A DNA stretch of 64,000 nt, from assembly GCA_946486375.1 (NCBI GenBank), contig CAMLTW010000002.1, positions 372,001-436,000 of the forward strand, given 5' to 3'. Made by a program: the position numbers and the translations under genes. The stretch's first letter is position 1, and each line of letters opens with the position of its first letter. Below the pieces are notes generated by a model. The model had not been told where the DNA came from. It made no database searches and saw only the letters and a list, made by a program, of their open reading frames with translations. Shown here one piece after another: positions 43,488 to 51,441 of this stretch. Origin of the DNA: an uncultured Rikenellaceae bacterium (GTDB taxonomy: Bacteria; Bacteroidota; Bacteroidia; Bacteroidales; Rikenellaceae).

Positions 43488-43718
43488 TCAAAATCGTTTA
43501 ACGGACTCCCTATGACGTTCGACCAATTCATCTAACTGCTTTACAGAATAAATGATATGTTTCCCTAAACGGCTCCAGGCTATTTCTCCTTGGTTTCTGA
43601 GTTTTAGCCAGAACGTACGTTCCCCGAAGCCTAAATAAACCCCTGCTTCCTCTTGAGTCATCCATCTTTTCGGAAGTGGTTCGACCTTACATAAAACGAC
43701 TTCTTTCTTTTTGGCCAT
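43488..43718 (-). CDS. Excisionase-like HTH protein (second copy)
   Basis: Identical to 7638-7868; MerR-like HTH_17 fold, Xis candidate. Confidence 0.78.
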   Translation of the reverse strand: MAKKKEVVLCKVEPLPKRWMTQEEAGVYLGFGERTFWLKLRNQGEIAWSRLGKHIIYSVKQLDELVERHRESVKRF

Positions 43719-43730
43719 AGTGGATAACTT

Positions 43731-43952
43731 TTACGAAATTCGCGTAATTGTGATTGTTTCCTTTTCCCCTTTGGAGGAAAGGCTCCATACTCCCAAACCC
43801 TTCTTTTTTAAATAGCTTGCAGAACGCCGAATTTTAGTCTCCAGCGCCGCAGAATTGGGAATCGTCTCTACCTGTCCTTGCTTAAATGATAATAGGTAGG
43901 CCCGAAAATCAGGTCTTTCGGGAAATTGATGGGCGTAATTAGTTTTTTCCAT
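43731..43952 (-). CDS. First early-operon gene, 73 aa (second copy)
   Basis: Identical to 7881-8102; possible winged-helix protein in the Cro position. Confidence 0.62.
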   Translation of the reverse strand: MEKTNYAHQFPERPDFRAYLLSFKQGQVETIPNSAALETKIRRSASYLKKKGLGVWSLSSKGEKETITITRIS

Positions 43953-44077
43953 AGTTTTTTATTACTCTTGTTATTACAATCGTAATTACATTTGCAATTA
44001 CAAAAGCAAATATTACACAAATTTGTGAAGTAACAAAATAAATTTGTGAAGTTTTTTTAGATAAATTCAATCCTCGC
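43953..44077. promoter_or_regulatory. Divergent operator/promoter region (second copy)
   Basis: Same as 8103-8227. AAATTTGTGAAGT at 44019-44031 and 44040-44052, palindrome CACAAATTTGTG at 44016-44027, -7 box TAAATTTG at 44039-44046. Confidence 0.68.
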
Positions 44078-44497
44078 ATGGAGACTTCTATAAATCAAAG
44101 GATTGCCGAAATAATAAATCAGGAGGAAAAAGGTAATAGAACCCAATTTGCAGATAGGGTAGGACGAAAGTTGAACCAAATTTCTAACTGGACAAATGAA
44201 GGGGCAAGTATTGGATTGGAGGTAGTTAAATCCATTTTATTGGCTTATCCTCGTGTAAACGCAAACTGGTTGATTTTAGGGAAAGGAGAAATGTGTAGTA
44301 CACAAATTTATGAACCAGTAGAACCTAAAAATCCGGTTTCGCAGTTTGTCGATCACGATGAAAATATTACTTGTTCCCGTGATGCCTGGAATATAATTGT
44401 TGATTTAAAAGACATAATATATTCTCAGCAACGAACCGCAGAATCTCAACAAAAAACGATAGAAAAGCTCCTTGACCAAAAAGAAAGAAGCATCTAA
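44078..44497 (+). CDS. CI-like repressor (second copy)
   Basis: Identical to 8228-8647. Two copies of repressor and operators in tandem would double immunity gene dosage. Confidence 0.85.
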   Translation: METSINQRIAEIINQEEKGNRTQFADRVGRKLNQISNWTNEGASIGLEVVKSILLAYPRVNANWLILGKGEMCSTQIYEPVEPKNPVSQFVDHDENITCSRDAWNIIVDLKDIIYSQQRTAESQQKTIEKLLDQKERSI

Positions 44498-44509
44498 CTA
44501 TCTGTCTTC

Positions 44510-44734
44510 CTATTTTTGTAATTCGTTCAGCAAGGATAATATTTTAGTGAGGATTAATATGTTATCCAATACGTCTTGAGGATCATTAATCCCATCTCCA
44601 GAAGTCCCAAACTCTGCAAAATGTCTAATGATATCTTGTAATCCATCTTTTAAATATTTGATGCCTGCGTTGTCGTTCTCTTGTAATTTCGTAATCGTGT
44701 TTTTTGCCACAAGTGTTAGAATAGTTTCTTCCAT
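44510..44734 (-). CDS. Small phage protein, 74 aa (second copy)
   Basis: Identical to 8660-8884; downstream of the integrase, convergent with the repressor. Confidence 0.6.
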   Translation of the reverse strand: MEETILTLVAKNTITKLQENDNAGIKYLKDGLQDIIRHFAEFGTSGDGINDPQDVLDNILILTKILSLLNELQK

Positions 44735-44894
44735 AACTTTATAAGTTTAAGTGGATTAGTAATAGGATAAATTTAATGTATCTTCAATAGTTAAGGATAC
44801 TAAAAATAGCACATTATATGCAATATATAGGCAATAATTTTTAAATTAAATATTAGTGTGTAACGGTGAGGGCAATTTTATTATGAAGGGGTTG

Positions 44895-46118
44895 CTACTT
44901 TTTTTGTCCTAAATCTTTATTTATTAAGTCAATAACCTTTCGCATAGCTTTGTCCACTTTCTCTTGGTCAAAATCAATATAAATATCAGTTACTGTTTCT
45001 TCTCCATGTCCCAAAAGGTGGGAAATCGTATCTTTGGGAATGTTGAGCTTATTCGCAGCCAGAGTAGCAACCGAATGTCGTGCGTAATAGCTCGACAAAC
45101 AGGGGCACCCTACGGTCTTTAGTTTCCCGATTTTTTTCAATTCTTTCAAAAAACGTTTAGTAAAATTTCGATAATCTTTGTAATGTTCTCCCCATACCAA
45201 TAGGATTTTATCCCCGTGATAACGGTTAATAATCTCCCTCGCTTCTGGTTCTACTTTGATAGAATAATAACGAGCTGTTTTTGCTCGATGAAAGTGAATC
45301 CTTCCATCCGTTATTTCAGTTAGATTCAAGAGGTCTATAATATTTATACCGGCCAAGTAAAAAATTAACATAAAGGTATCCGCATACGGTTTTAGCTTCG
45401 GATCCGTAACATCACGGATACCTCTCAACTGCTGAACGGTCAAAGAACGCTTAGGCGTCTTTTGAGTTCGAATGATATATTTCCCTTTACCGAAAGGGTA
45501 TAATTTGGGGTCTATGATCTTATCACGGATAGCCGCGTTAAATATGGCTCGTATATTCCGAAAATGTATAGAACGCGCATTTAACGCAGGGGTATCGGGA
45601 ACCATAAATTCATCGAAGTTTTGCAACCAAGTAGGCGTTACTTCGTGAAACTCTATATTCTCTCCTTTAAATGCCTTCAGTTTATTTAGCGTCGAAAGAT
45701 AAATTTCTTGAGTACGATTTTTTTTACCCAGCGATATAAAACGTTTTGCATAGGCAATGAAAGATGGAGGCAAAATTTCCGATAGGGCCGACTCGGTTCC
45801 TCCTTCGGGGGGAATACGCTCAGGAACAGATTCGATATATTTTTTAAGCCCCTTAGCCGTAAAATCGTATATTCTTCGTGCTTCGGTCAGTTGAATGATG
45901 ATTTTGTCAATACGAAGTTTCTCCTTTAAGATTAGGGTATTATAATAATTTTTTAGTTTATGATCTACTACTTCGTTCTCCTGCCATTGTTTTGAAGAAA
46001 GATAGATACCCAGGGAAAAATGGACCGACTGCCGATTATGAGTCAACTGTATTTTCAACGGATATTTTCCATCTTGCCTGACATAACGCATGTCCAACAG
46101 AAACTTCGTCGTAGCCAT
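44895..46118 (-). CDS. int: Tyrosine recombinase integrase (second copy)
   Basis: Identical to 9045-10268, including N259 in place of the first catalytic arginine and the nucleophile Y380. This copy lies next to the chromosomal tRNA junction. Confidence 0.93.
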   Translation of the reverse strand: MATTKFLLDMRYVRQDGKYPLKIQLTHNRQSVHFSLGIYLSSKQWQENEVVDHKLKNYYNTLILKEKLRIDKIIIQLTEARRIYDFTAKGLKKYIESVPERIPPEGGTESALSEILPPSFIAYAKRFISLGKKNRTQEIYLSTLNKLKAFKGENIEFHEVTPTWLQNFDEFMVPDTPALNARSIHFRNIRAIFNAAIRDKIIDPKLYPFGKGKYIIRTQKTPKRSLTVQQLRGIRDVTDPKLKPYADTFMLIFYLAGINIIDLLNLTEITDGRIHFHRAKTARYYSIKVEPEAREIINRYHGDKILLVWGEHYKDYRNFTKRFLKELKKIGKLKTVGCPCLSSYYARHSVATLAANKLNIPKDTISHLLGHGEETVTDIYIDFDQEKVDKAMRKVIDLINKDLGQKK

Positions 46119-46131
46119 AAACCGTCCTCGT

Positions 46132-46153
46132 TTTTTGCAAACTTTTTGCAAAC
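46132..46153. promoter_or_regulatory. Candidate integrase arm sites, P arm (second copy)
   Basis: Two head-to-tail TTTTTGCAAAC words as at 10282-10303. At this junction the P' arm is absent because chromosomal DNA follows the core. Confidence 0.6.
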
Positions 46154-46230
46154 AATTTACTACAAATACGGTAAAATTCGGTAGAAAACGGTATTTTCCG
46201 CACGGAACCCCGTCCCCTAATACGACGAAA

Positions 46231-46276
46231 AAAAGCCTTGATAATCAAGGTTAAATTCTTGATTATCAAGGCTTTT
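46231..46276 (-). terminator. Phage-supplied terminator of tRNA-Pro
   Basis: Same 19-bp hairpin as 10381-10426, ending in a run of T on the minus strand, 6 nt after the tRNA 3' end. Confidence 0.8.
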
Positions 46277-46282
46277 AAAGTG

Positions 46283-46324
46283 TCGGGGTGACTGGATTCG
46301 AACCAGCGACCACACGCCCCCCAG
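46283..46324. other. Phage-chromosome attachment site in tRNA-Pro
   Basis: The 42-bp core shared with 10433-10474. Beyond 46324 the sequence completes the anticodon stem, D arm and acceptor stem, so this is the chromosomal hybrid site. The opposite hybrid site lies outside the window. Confidence 0.9.
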
Positions 46325-46357
46325 ACGCGTACTCTAACCGGGCTGAGCTACACCCCG
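46283..46357 (-). tRNA. tRNA-Pro (anticodon GGG)
   Basis: A full cloverleaf on the minus strand: acceptor CGGGGTG/CACCCCG with discriminator A, T arm GCTGG-TTCGAAT-CCAGT, anticodon loop CTGGGGG giving anticodon GGG in the stem CGCGT/GCGTG (with wobble pairs). CCA is not encoded. The 3' 42 nt come from the phage core, which restores an intact gene. Confidence 0.93.
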
Positions 46358-46373
46358 CGCTCTTTTCGGGGAG

Positions 46374-46406
46374 CAAAGATATAAAATTTATTCCGTTCTT
46401 TCCAAA
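46374..46406 (-). promoter_or_regulatory. Promoter of tRNA-Pro
   Basis: Minus strand TTTG (46403-46406), 21 nt, TATCTTTG (46374-46381): a complete Bacteroides-type promoter. Transcription would start about 10 nt before the tRNA. Confidence 0.82.
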
Positions 46407-46630
46407 TCCCACCCTCCCTTTTTGCCGTTTTTCCCGGCCGGCGGGGGTGGAATCCTGTTTCTGATAGTCGGTTCGGGATAAGGTACGACTTCGAAGGGAA
46501 GGACGGAACGAATAAGCGGGCGGATGCAGAGGTTTCCGATGAAGCGTTCCGACCGGTGCGGTATGGAAACGGCGGCAAAAAAACGGTCGGCAAAGAAAGC
46601 GGAAGGAGATGGAGAATGCCGCGAAATGGT

Positions 46631-46638
46631 TACTTTTG
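46631..46638 (+). promoter_or_regulatory. -7 box of the flippase-dut-hflX operon
   Basis: TACTTTTG matches TAnnTTTG; no clear -33 TTTG. It lies 72 nt before the chosen GTG start and inside the longer open frame, which argues against the upstream start codons. Confidence 0.5.
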
Positions 46639-46709
46639 TAATTCCGGGGACGGGAATTCCGTCGGTCGGACGATCGAAGAAACCGAATTTCAACACAAAA
46701 GGCGAAACC

Positions 46710-48182
46710 GTGTTACGAAAACTGGCGGGGCAGACCGCGATATACGGCATCAGCAGCATCGCGGCGCGGTTGCTGAATTACATGCTGACTCCTTATCTGA
46801 CCCGGATCATGACCACCGGGGAATACGGGGTCATCACGGATTTGTACGCTCTGATTCCTTTCGTGATGATCCTGCTCACCATGGGAATGGAGACGGGGTA
46901 TTTCCGGTTTGCGGGCCATGCTGCTACGGAAGGGGAGAAGCGGAACGTTTTCCAGACCGCTTGGGGAGCAGTAACGGCGGTCAGCGTCGTGTTTCTGGCG
47001 GCGGTCGTGCTGTTTTACCGGGACATCGCCGGAGCGATGGGATACGGAGCCACTCCTTCCTATGTCTGGATCGTGGGGACGATCATCGCGCTCGATGCCG
47101 TGACGGCCATCCCTTTCGCCAAGCTCCGGGAGGAAAACCGGGCGATGCGGTATGTCGCGGTACGGGTGTCGACAGTGGCCCTCAACGTCATTCTTTGCAT
47201 TTTTTTCTATTCCGGATTGCCTTACATCGGCCTGTTGAGCGCTCTGTGGTCTCCGGAGTACGGTGCGGGTTACTATTTGGTTTCCAACCTGGCGGCCAGT
47301 TTTCTGGCGCTGTTGCTGCTCTGGCCCGCTTACCGGGGCTATCGTCCCCGGATCGACCGGCGGCTGTTCCGCACGATTTTCCTTTACTCCCTGCCTCTGC
47401 TGATCAGCGGAGTGGCGGGCGTAGCGAACGAGTTCATCGACCGGCAGTTCATCAAATACCTGATGCCCTCCCAGATCGCGATGAGTTCGCTCGGTATTTA
47501 CGGGGCCGTAGTGAAAATCGCGGTCATCATGATGCTGTTCGTGCAGATGTACCGGCTGGCGGCGGAACCGTTTTTTCTTTCCGGATTCAAACGGGACGAA
47601 TTCAAACGGACGAACGCCGAGGCGATGAAGTATTTCATGATCGTGTCGGTGTTCGTTTTTCTCTTGATCGCTCTCTTTTCCGATTTTTTCGCGCTGATCA
47701 TCGGGGCCGATTTCCGTCAGGGAATTTACATTCTGCCGGTGGTGCTGCTGGCGAATATTTTCAGCGGCGCCGTGCTGAACCTTTCCTTTTGGTACAAGCA
47801 GACGGGAAAGACGAAGTTCGCCATCGTGATTACGGGAACGGGATTGCTGGTGACCGTCGGGCTGAATTTGCTCCTGATTCCCCGCATGGGATTCATCGGG
47901 GCGGCCTGGGCGCGGCTGGGGTGCGAATTCACGATGGCGGCGGTCAGCTATGCGCTGAATCAGCGGTACTACAAGACGCCCTACGACCTGCGCCGCATCG
48001 GCTTTTATTTTCTGGTCGGGGGATTGCTGTATGGCATCGGGCTTGTCGCGGCCCGGTTGGATACGGGCGTTCTCCGCGCCCTGATCGACCTGGCGCTGAT
48101 CGGGGCGTTCGTGGAAACGGTGCGGCGGAAAGAACGGATCGACACGGGAGCGCTTCTGCGTCAATTGGTAAAACGTAAATAA
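46710..48182 (+). CDS. Polysaccharide biosynthesis flippase (Wzx/MOP family), 490 aa
   Basis: Membrane protein with 12-14 predicted segments. [20 protein letters not shown] then [20 protein letters not shown] is the typical start of Bacteroidales lipopolysaccharide/oligosaccharide flippases, which carry lipid-linked sugars across the inner membrane. I take the GTG at 46710 because it lies right before this conserved block; the frame stays open to 46524, but those 62 residues are basic and unlike the family. dut follows 13 nt after the stop. Confidence 0.88.
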   Translation: MLRKLAGQTAIYGISSIAARLLNYMLTPYLTRIMTTGEYGVITDLYALIPFVMILLTMGMETGYFRFAGHAATEGEKRNVFQTAWGAVTAVSVVFLAAVVLFYRDIAGAMGYGATPSYVWIVGTIIALDAVTAIPFAKLREENRAMRYVAVRVSTVALNVILCIFFYSGLPYIGLLSALWSPEYGAGYYLVSNLAASFLALLLLWPAYRGYRPRIDRRLFRTIFLYSLPLLISGVAGVANEFIDRQFIKYLMPSQIAMSSLGIYGAVVKIAVIMMLFVQMYRLAAEPFFLSGFKRDEFKRTNAEAMKYFMIVSVFVFLLIALFSDFFALIIGADFRQGIYILPVVLLANIFSGAVLNLSFWYKQTGKTKFAIVITGTGLLVTVGLNLLLIPRMGFIGAAWARLGCEFTMAAVSYALNQRYYKTPYDLRRIGFYFLVGGLLYGIGLVAARLDTGVLRALIDLALIGAFVETVRRKERIDTGALLRQLVKRK

Positions 48183-48195
48183 AAAACATACTGCC

Positions 48196-48630
48196 ATGAA
48201 AATCAAAGTCATCAACAAGTCGGGATTCGACCTGCCCCGGTATGAAACCGTTCATTCCGCGGGACTGGACGTGAGGGCCAGCATCGAGGAGACCGTTACG
48301 GTGAAACCGCTGGAACGGGTAATGGTACCCACGGGACTGTACGTGGAACTGCCGGAAGGTTACGAAATGCAGGTACGCCCCCGGAGCGGGCTGGCGGCCA
48401 AATTCGGTCTGACGGTGCTCAACTCTCCCGGCACCGTCGATCCCGATTACCGGGGAGAGATCAAAGTGATTTTAGTGAATTTGTCGAACGAGCCGTTCGA
48501 ACTGAGGCCGGGAGAAAGAGTGGCACAATTGGTGGTGGCACAATTTGCGCGCGTCGAATGGGAACCGGTGTCCGAACTTTCGGAAACGGAACGCGGCGCG
48601 GGAGGCTTCGGTTCGACGGGAACCAAATAA
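48196..48630 (+). CDS. dut: dUTP diphosphatase
   Basis: 144 aa, trimeric dUTPase: hydrolyses dUTP to dUMP and PPi, keeping uracil out of DNA. All five motifs are present: [33 protein letters not shown] and the C-terminal [10 protein letters not shown]. Normal length for the family. It lies between the flippase and hflX in one operon. Confidence 0.97.
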   Translation: MKIKVINKSGFDLPRYETVHSAGLDVRASIEETVTVKPLERVMVPTGLYVELPEGYEMQVRPRSGLAAKFGLTVLNSPGTVDPDYRGEIKVILVNLSNEPFELRPGERVAQLVVAQFARVEWEPVSELSETERGAGGFGSTGTK

Positions 48631-48636
48631 GCATTT

Positions 48637-49830
48637 ATGGACAGAAACAATACGATACCGGCAGAGCAGGAGAAGGCGGTGCTGATCGCCCTCATCCGGG
48701 ACCGCGATCAGGAACGGCAGGCGGAGGAGTACCTCGACGAACTGGAGTTCCTGGCGGAAACCGCCGGAGCGAGAACCCTGAAACGGTTTACGCAGAAGCT
48801 CGACAAGGCCAATCCCCGCACGTTCATCGGGCAGGGAAAACTGGAGGAAATCGTGGCCTATATCCGCGAGCACGAGGTGGACACCGCCATCTTCGACGAC
48901 GAACTGACCCCGTCCCAGATGCGAAATCTGGAAAAGGAGATGGAGTGCAAGATACTCGACCGCACCAACTTGATTCTGGACATTTTTGCGCAGCGGGCGC
49001 GGACGGCCTATGCCAAAACGCAGGTGGAACTGGCCCAGTACGAATACCTGCTGCCGCGACTGGCCGGGATGTGGACGCACCTCGAACGGCAGCGCGGGGG
49101 GATCGGAATGCGCGGGCCGGGGGAACGGGAAATCGAAACCGACCGCCGGATCATCCGCGACCGCATCAGCCGGCTGAAGGAACAGCTGAAAAAGATCGAT
49201 CGCCAGATGGCCTCCCAGCGGAGCAACCGGGGAAGTCTGGTGCGGGTGGCGCTGGTGGGCTATACCAACGTGGGGAAGTCCACGTTGATGAACCTCGTCA
49301 GCAAGAGCGACGTGTTCGCCGAAAACAAGCTTTTCGCCACACTGGACACCACGGTGCGGAAAGTGGTGCTGGACAACCTCCCGTTCCTGCTGTCGGATAC
49401 GGTGGGATTTATCCGGAAACTGCCCCACCAGCTCGTGGAGTCTTTCAAATCGACGCTGGACGAGGTGCGGGAAGCCGATCTGCTGCTGCATGTGGTGGAC
49501 ATTTCCCATCCCAATTTCGAGGAACAGATCGACGTGGTCAAACAGACGCTGGCGGAAATCGGAGCCGGAGACAAGCCGGTTTTTCTGGTATTCAACAAGA
49601 TCGACGCCTACACCTACGTGAAAAAGGAAGCGGACGACCTGACCCCGGCCACGGAGGAAAACATGTCGCTGGAAGACCTGAAGAGCAGTTGGATCGCCAA
49701 AGCCAACACGCCGTGCATTTTCATTTCGGCCCGGGAGAAAATTAACATCGAGAAATTCCGGAAGGACCTTTACGGCATGGTGAGCGAAATCCATTGCGGG
49801 CGTTATCCGTTCAACAATTTCCTTTACTGA
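48637..49830 (+). CDS. hflX: GTPase HflX
   Basis: 397 aa ribosome-associated GTPase that splits stalled or stress-damaged ribosomes. N-terminal HflX domain (about 25-145, with GQGKLEE and FDDELTPSQ), coiled coil about 155-195 (GPGEREIETDRR), G domain with G1 GYTNVGKST (from residue 207), G3 DTVGF and G4 NKID. It starts 6 nt after dut. A terminator follows at 49938-49986. Confidence 0.96.
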   Translation: MDRNNTIPAEQEKAVLIALIRDRDQERQAEEYLDELEFLAETAGARTLKRFTQKLDKANPRTFIGQGKLEEIVAYIREHEVDTAIFDDELTPSQMRNLEKEMECKILDRTNLILDIFAQRARTAYAKTQVELAQYEYLLPRLAGMWTHLERQRGGIGMRGPGEREIETDRRIIRDRISRLKEQLKKIDRQMASQRSNRGSLVRVALVGYTNVGKSTLMNLVSKSDVFAENKLFATLDTTVRKVVLDNLPFLLSDTVGFIRKLPHQLVESFKSTLDEVREADLLLHVVDISHPNFEEQIDVVKQTLAEIGAGDKPVFLVFNKIDAYTYVKKEADDLTPATEENMSLEDLKSSWIAKANTPCIFISAREKINIEKFRKDLYGMVSEIHCGRYPFNNFLY

Positions 49831-49937
49831 CCGGGAGGACGGAAAAAGTCGGCCGGGGAGTGCGGAGACCGGTGACATTCGCAGGACGGAAGATACGGAG
49901 AAGGGAGATCGAACCCGCGGTGTCCGGCAGGATGGAT

Positions 49938-49986
49938 GAAGCGGCAGGGATTCGGCACGATGCCGGGTCTTCGCCGCTTTTTTCGT
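49938..49986 (+). terminator. Terminator after hflX
   Basis: AAGCGGC (49939-49945) pairs with GCCGCTT (49973-49979); an inner stem CGGCA/TGCCG lies between; TTTTTTCG follows. Confidence 0.8.
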
Positions 49987-50040
49987 GGCCTCGTCCGGAT
50001 CGCGTCCGGCGGATGATTCCGAAAAGGGGAATCGGGGGCG

Positions 50041-50730
50041 TCAGGCTTTGGGAGCGACCTTGTGTGTCTTTTCGCTTTTTTGGCGGACGATCTTGATGTT
50101 GCCTTCCGATGTAATGATGTACAATCCTTCCCCGCGCGTCCATTCGGCGCAGAATATGTCTTTCAGGTCGCCGAATCCTGCTTTTCGCAGTTCCTCTTTC
50201 ACCCATTGTTCCGTCTGCCCCGCCTCGGTGAGACTTTCCTTCAGGATTTCGCCGTTGCTCACGAGCAGGAAGGATTCCGGGTGCCCCGTGTTTTTGAATA
50301 TGGTGAACTTGCCGTCGGTTTCGAAGCGCACTTCGTCCACTTCCATCAGGGAGTAAATTTCGTGTTCCCGCAGTTTGGCACGCAGCTGATCGATTCCGAT
50401 GTTGTTGCGCTTGAGTACCCGCAGGTCGAGTTTCCCGTCGTGGATAAGAAGCTCGTCCTGCCCGTGTATGAGGCGGCTGAAAAAATTGATGCGGAGCAGC
50501 CGCCGGATCAGGAGGTTGACGAGCGTCCAAGTGGCGATGGAAAACATCAACACCCAGATGCTCACGTCGGGCATGTAGATGATGCTCCCTACCAGCGCTC
50601 CCAGGATGATGGTGTTGACCGCGTCGATCGGCGTCATGTGCGCCATCTGCGTTTTTCCGGTCAGCCGCAGGAAGATCAGGACGCCCAGCATCCCGATCAG
50701 CAATTTCAGTACGACGGTAAGATACAGCAT
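50041..50730 (-). CDS. DUF421 (YetF-like) membrane protein, 229 aa
   Basis: Three N-terminal membrane segments (LTVVLKLLIGMLGVLIFLRL; AVNTIILGALVGSIIYM; WVLMFSIATWTLVNLLI) and the family block GKTQMAHMTPIDAVNTI, then a soluble YetF C-terminal domain (HGQDELLIHDGKLDLRVLKR). The start is the ATG at 50730; the longer frame upstream is non-conserved. Function of the family is unknown. It converges on hflX. Confidence 0.9.
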   Translation of the reverse strand: MLYLTVVLKLLIGMLGVLIFLRLTGKTQMAHMTPIDAVNTIILGALVGSIIYMPDVSIWVLMFSIATWTLVNLLIRRLLRINFFSRLIHGQDELLIHDGKLDLRVLKRNNIGIDQLRAKLREHEIYSLMEVDEVRFETDGKFTIFKNTGHPESFLLVSNGEILKESLTEAGQTEQWVKEELRKAGFGDLKDIFCAEWTRGEGLYIITSEGNIKIVRQKSEKTHKVAPKA

Positions 50731-50893
50731 GGTTTTCGCATTTTCGGTACGGTGCACCTCGTTTTCGCCCGGCCGGAAGGTCGGTTCGCAGCGTGCGGGC
50801 AAACCGAATGCCGTTCGGGCGGAACCGAAAAACAGCGGAACAAAAAACATGCTACGGGTTTTCAACAGCCTTTCCTGTGTTAACGTTTTGCGA

Positions 50894-51038
50894 CGCGGGA
50901 ATCTTGATTCGGTTTGGGAAACAGGGCTTCGGCCCATGCTGCCTCCCTGCGCTTTTCCCGTGCCGCTCTTTCAGACCGACCACGGGCTGCGGTCGGTGAG
51001 GCCCGTCATGCCTGCGGCATTCCTCGGTTCAGGATGAC
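50894..51038. repeat. Dispersed intergenic repeat, unit A
   Basis: A GC-rich, imperfectly palindromic unit ending CGGTTCAGGATGAC. It shares the blocks CTGCGCTT, CGGGCTxCGGTCxGTGAG and CATGCCTxCGG with unit B, in the same order. It lacks the GTCATTCCGAGCG head present in unit B. Lies in the gene-free interval 50731-51441. Confidence 0.7.
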
Positions 51039-51084
51039 GGGAGAGTCAGGTTCTTTCGGGGATTCCGGAACCGTATTGTTCCGC

Positions 51085-51275
51085 GTCATTCCGAGCGAAA
51101 CGAAGTGAAGCGTGGGCATCTCTGTTCGGTTTGGAAAAAGAGAAATCCTCACGTCGCGGCTTTGCAGCCTATGCTACTTCCCTGCGCTTGATCCGCACCG
51201 GCCGCTCCGGCGGCGACTGCGGGCTACGGTCAGTGAGACTCGCATGACCTACGGTCATGCTCAGTTCAGGATGAC
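51085..51275. repeat. Dispersed intergenic repeat, unit B
   Basis: Begins GTCATTCCGAGCGAAACGAAG and ends AGTTCAGGATGAC, with roughly mirrored ends. Elements of this look (GTCATTCxGAGCGAAG...) are common between genes in Bacteroidetes genomes. Its RNA would fold strongly. The rest of 50731-51441 holds only the GH2 promoter. Confidence 0.7.
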
Positions 51276-51350
51276 GAAAAAAAGATGTTTGGTCGCCGGG
51301 CAGGGGGCAAGCTCTAATCCGATTTTAAGACAGCGGGAAGACAAATCTTT

Positions 51351-51358
51351 TATATTTG
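51351..51358 (+). promoter_or_regulatory. -7 box of the GH2-GH31 operon
   Basis: TATATTTG fits TAnnTTTG and lies 84 nt before the GH2 start. The -33 element is poor (TTTT with a 24-nt spacer), so an activator is likely. Confidence 0.6.
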
Positions 51359-51441
51359 TATCATGCATGGATGTTGCGTTCTCGTCCTTCCGACGGGGAA
51401 TGGCAGAGCGTCCCGCAGCACGGCTAACCTAACCTTACACC

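Larger units (their letters stand above)
10475..46324. mobile_element. Complete prophage, 35,850 bp, in tRNA-Pro
   Basis: One full phage unit bounded by two copies of the tRNA 3'-end core (10433-10474 and 46283-46324). It contains recognisable lysis, tail, connector, terminase, capsid, replication, methylation, repressor and integrase genes, nearly all on the minus strand. Portal, TerL, S49 prohead protease, tape measure and no visible sheath gene suggest a siphovirus-like temperate phage. No gene is visibly broken apart from the short C5-methyltransferase stub, so the element looks functional. Confidence 0.93.
35851..46324. repeat. 10,474-bp direct repeat, second copy of 1-10474
   Basis: Every gene in 1-10474 reappears here with identical translation. 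The period equals the phage genome length. This is what a head-to-tail prophage array, or an assembly that walks around a circular phage, produces. It is not an insertion-sequence or transposon end repeat. Confidence 0.95.

Noticed and set aside
1-46324. Composite transposon with 10-kb direct terminal repeats
   Set aside because: The repeat contains phage integrase, repressor and replication genes, and the period equals a phage unit bounded by a tRNA-derived core; no transposase is present.
10475-46324. Mu-like or contractile-tailed phage
   Set aside because: No DDE transposase, MuB or tail-sheath gene is seen, and insertion is in a tRNA with a tyrosine recombinase.
46524-46709. Upstream extension of the flippase gene
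   Set aside because: Sixty-two basic residues without membrane character precede the conserved start; a -7 box lies inside this stretch.
46713-48218. 501-aa minus-strand open frame and 540-aa second + frame over the flippase
   Set aside because: Both are shadows; only the frame with regular membrane segments and the flippase N-terminal motif is credible.
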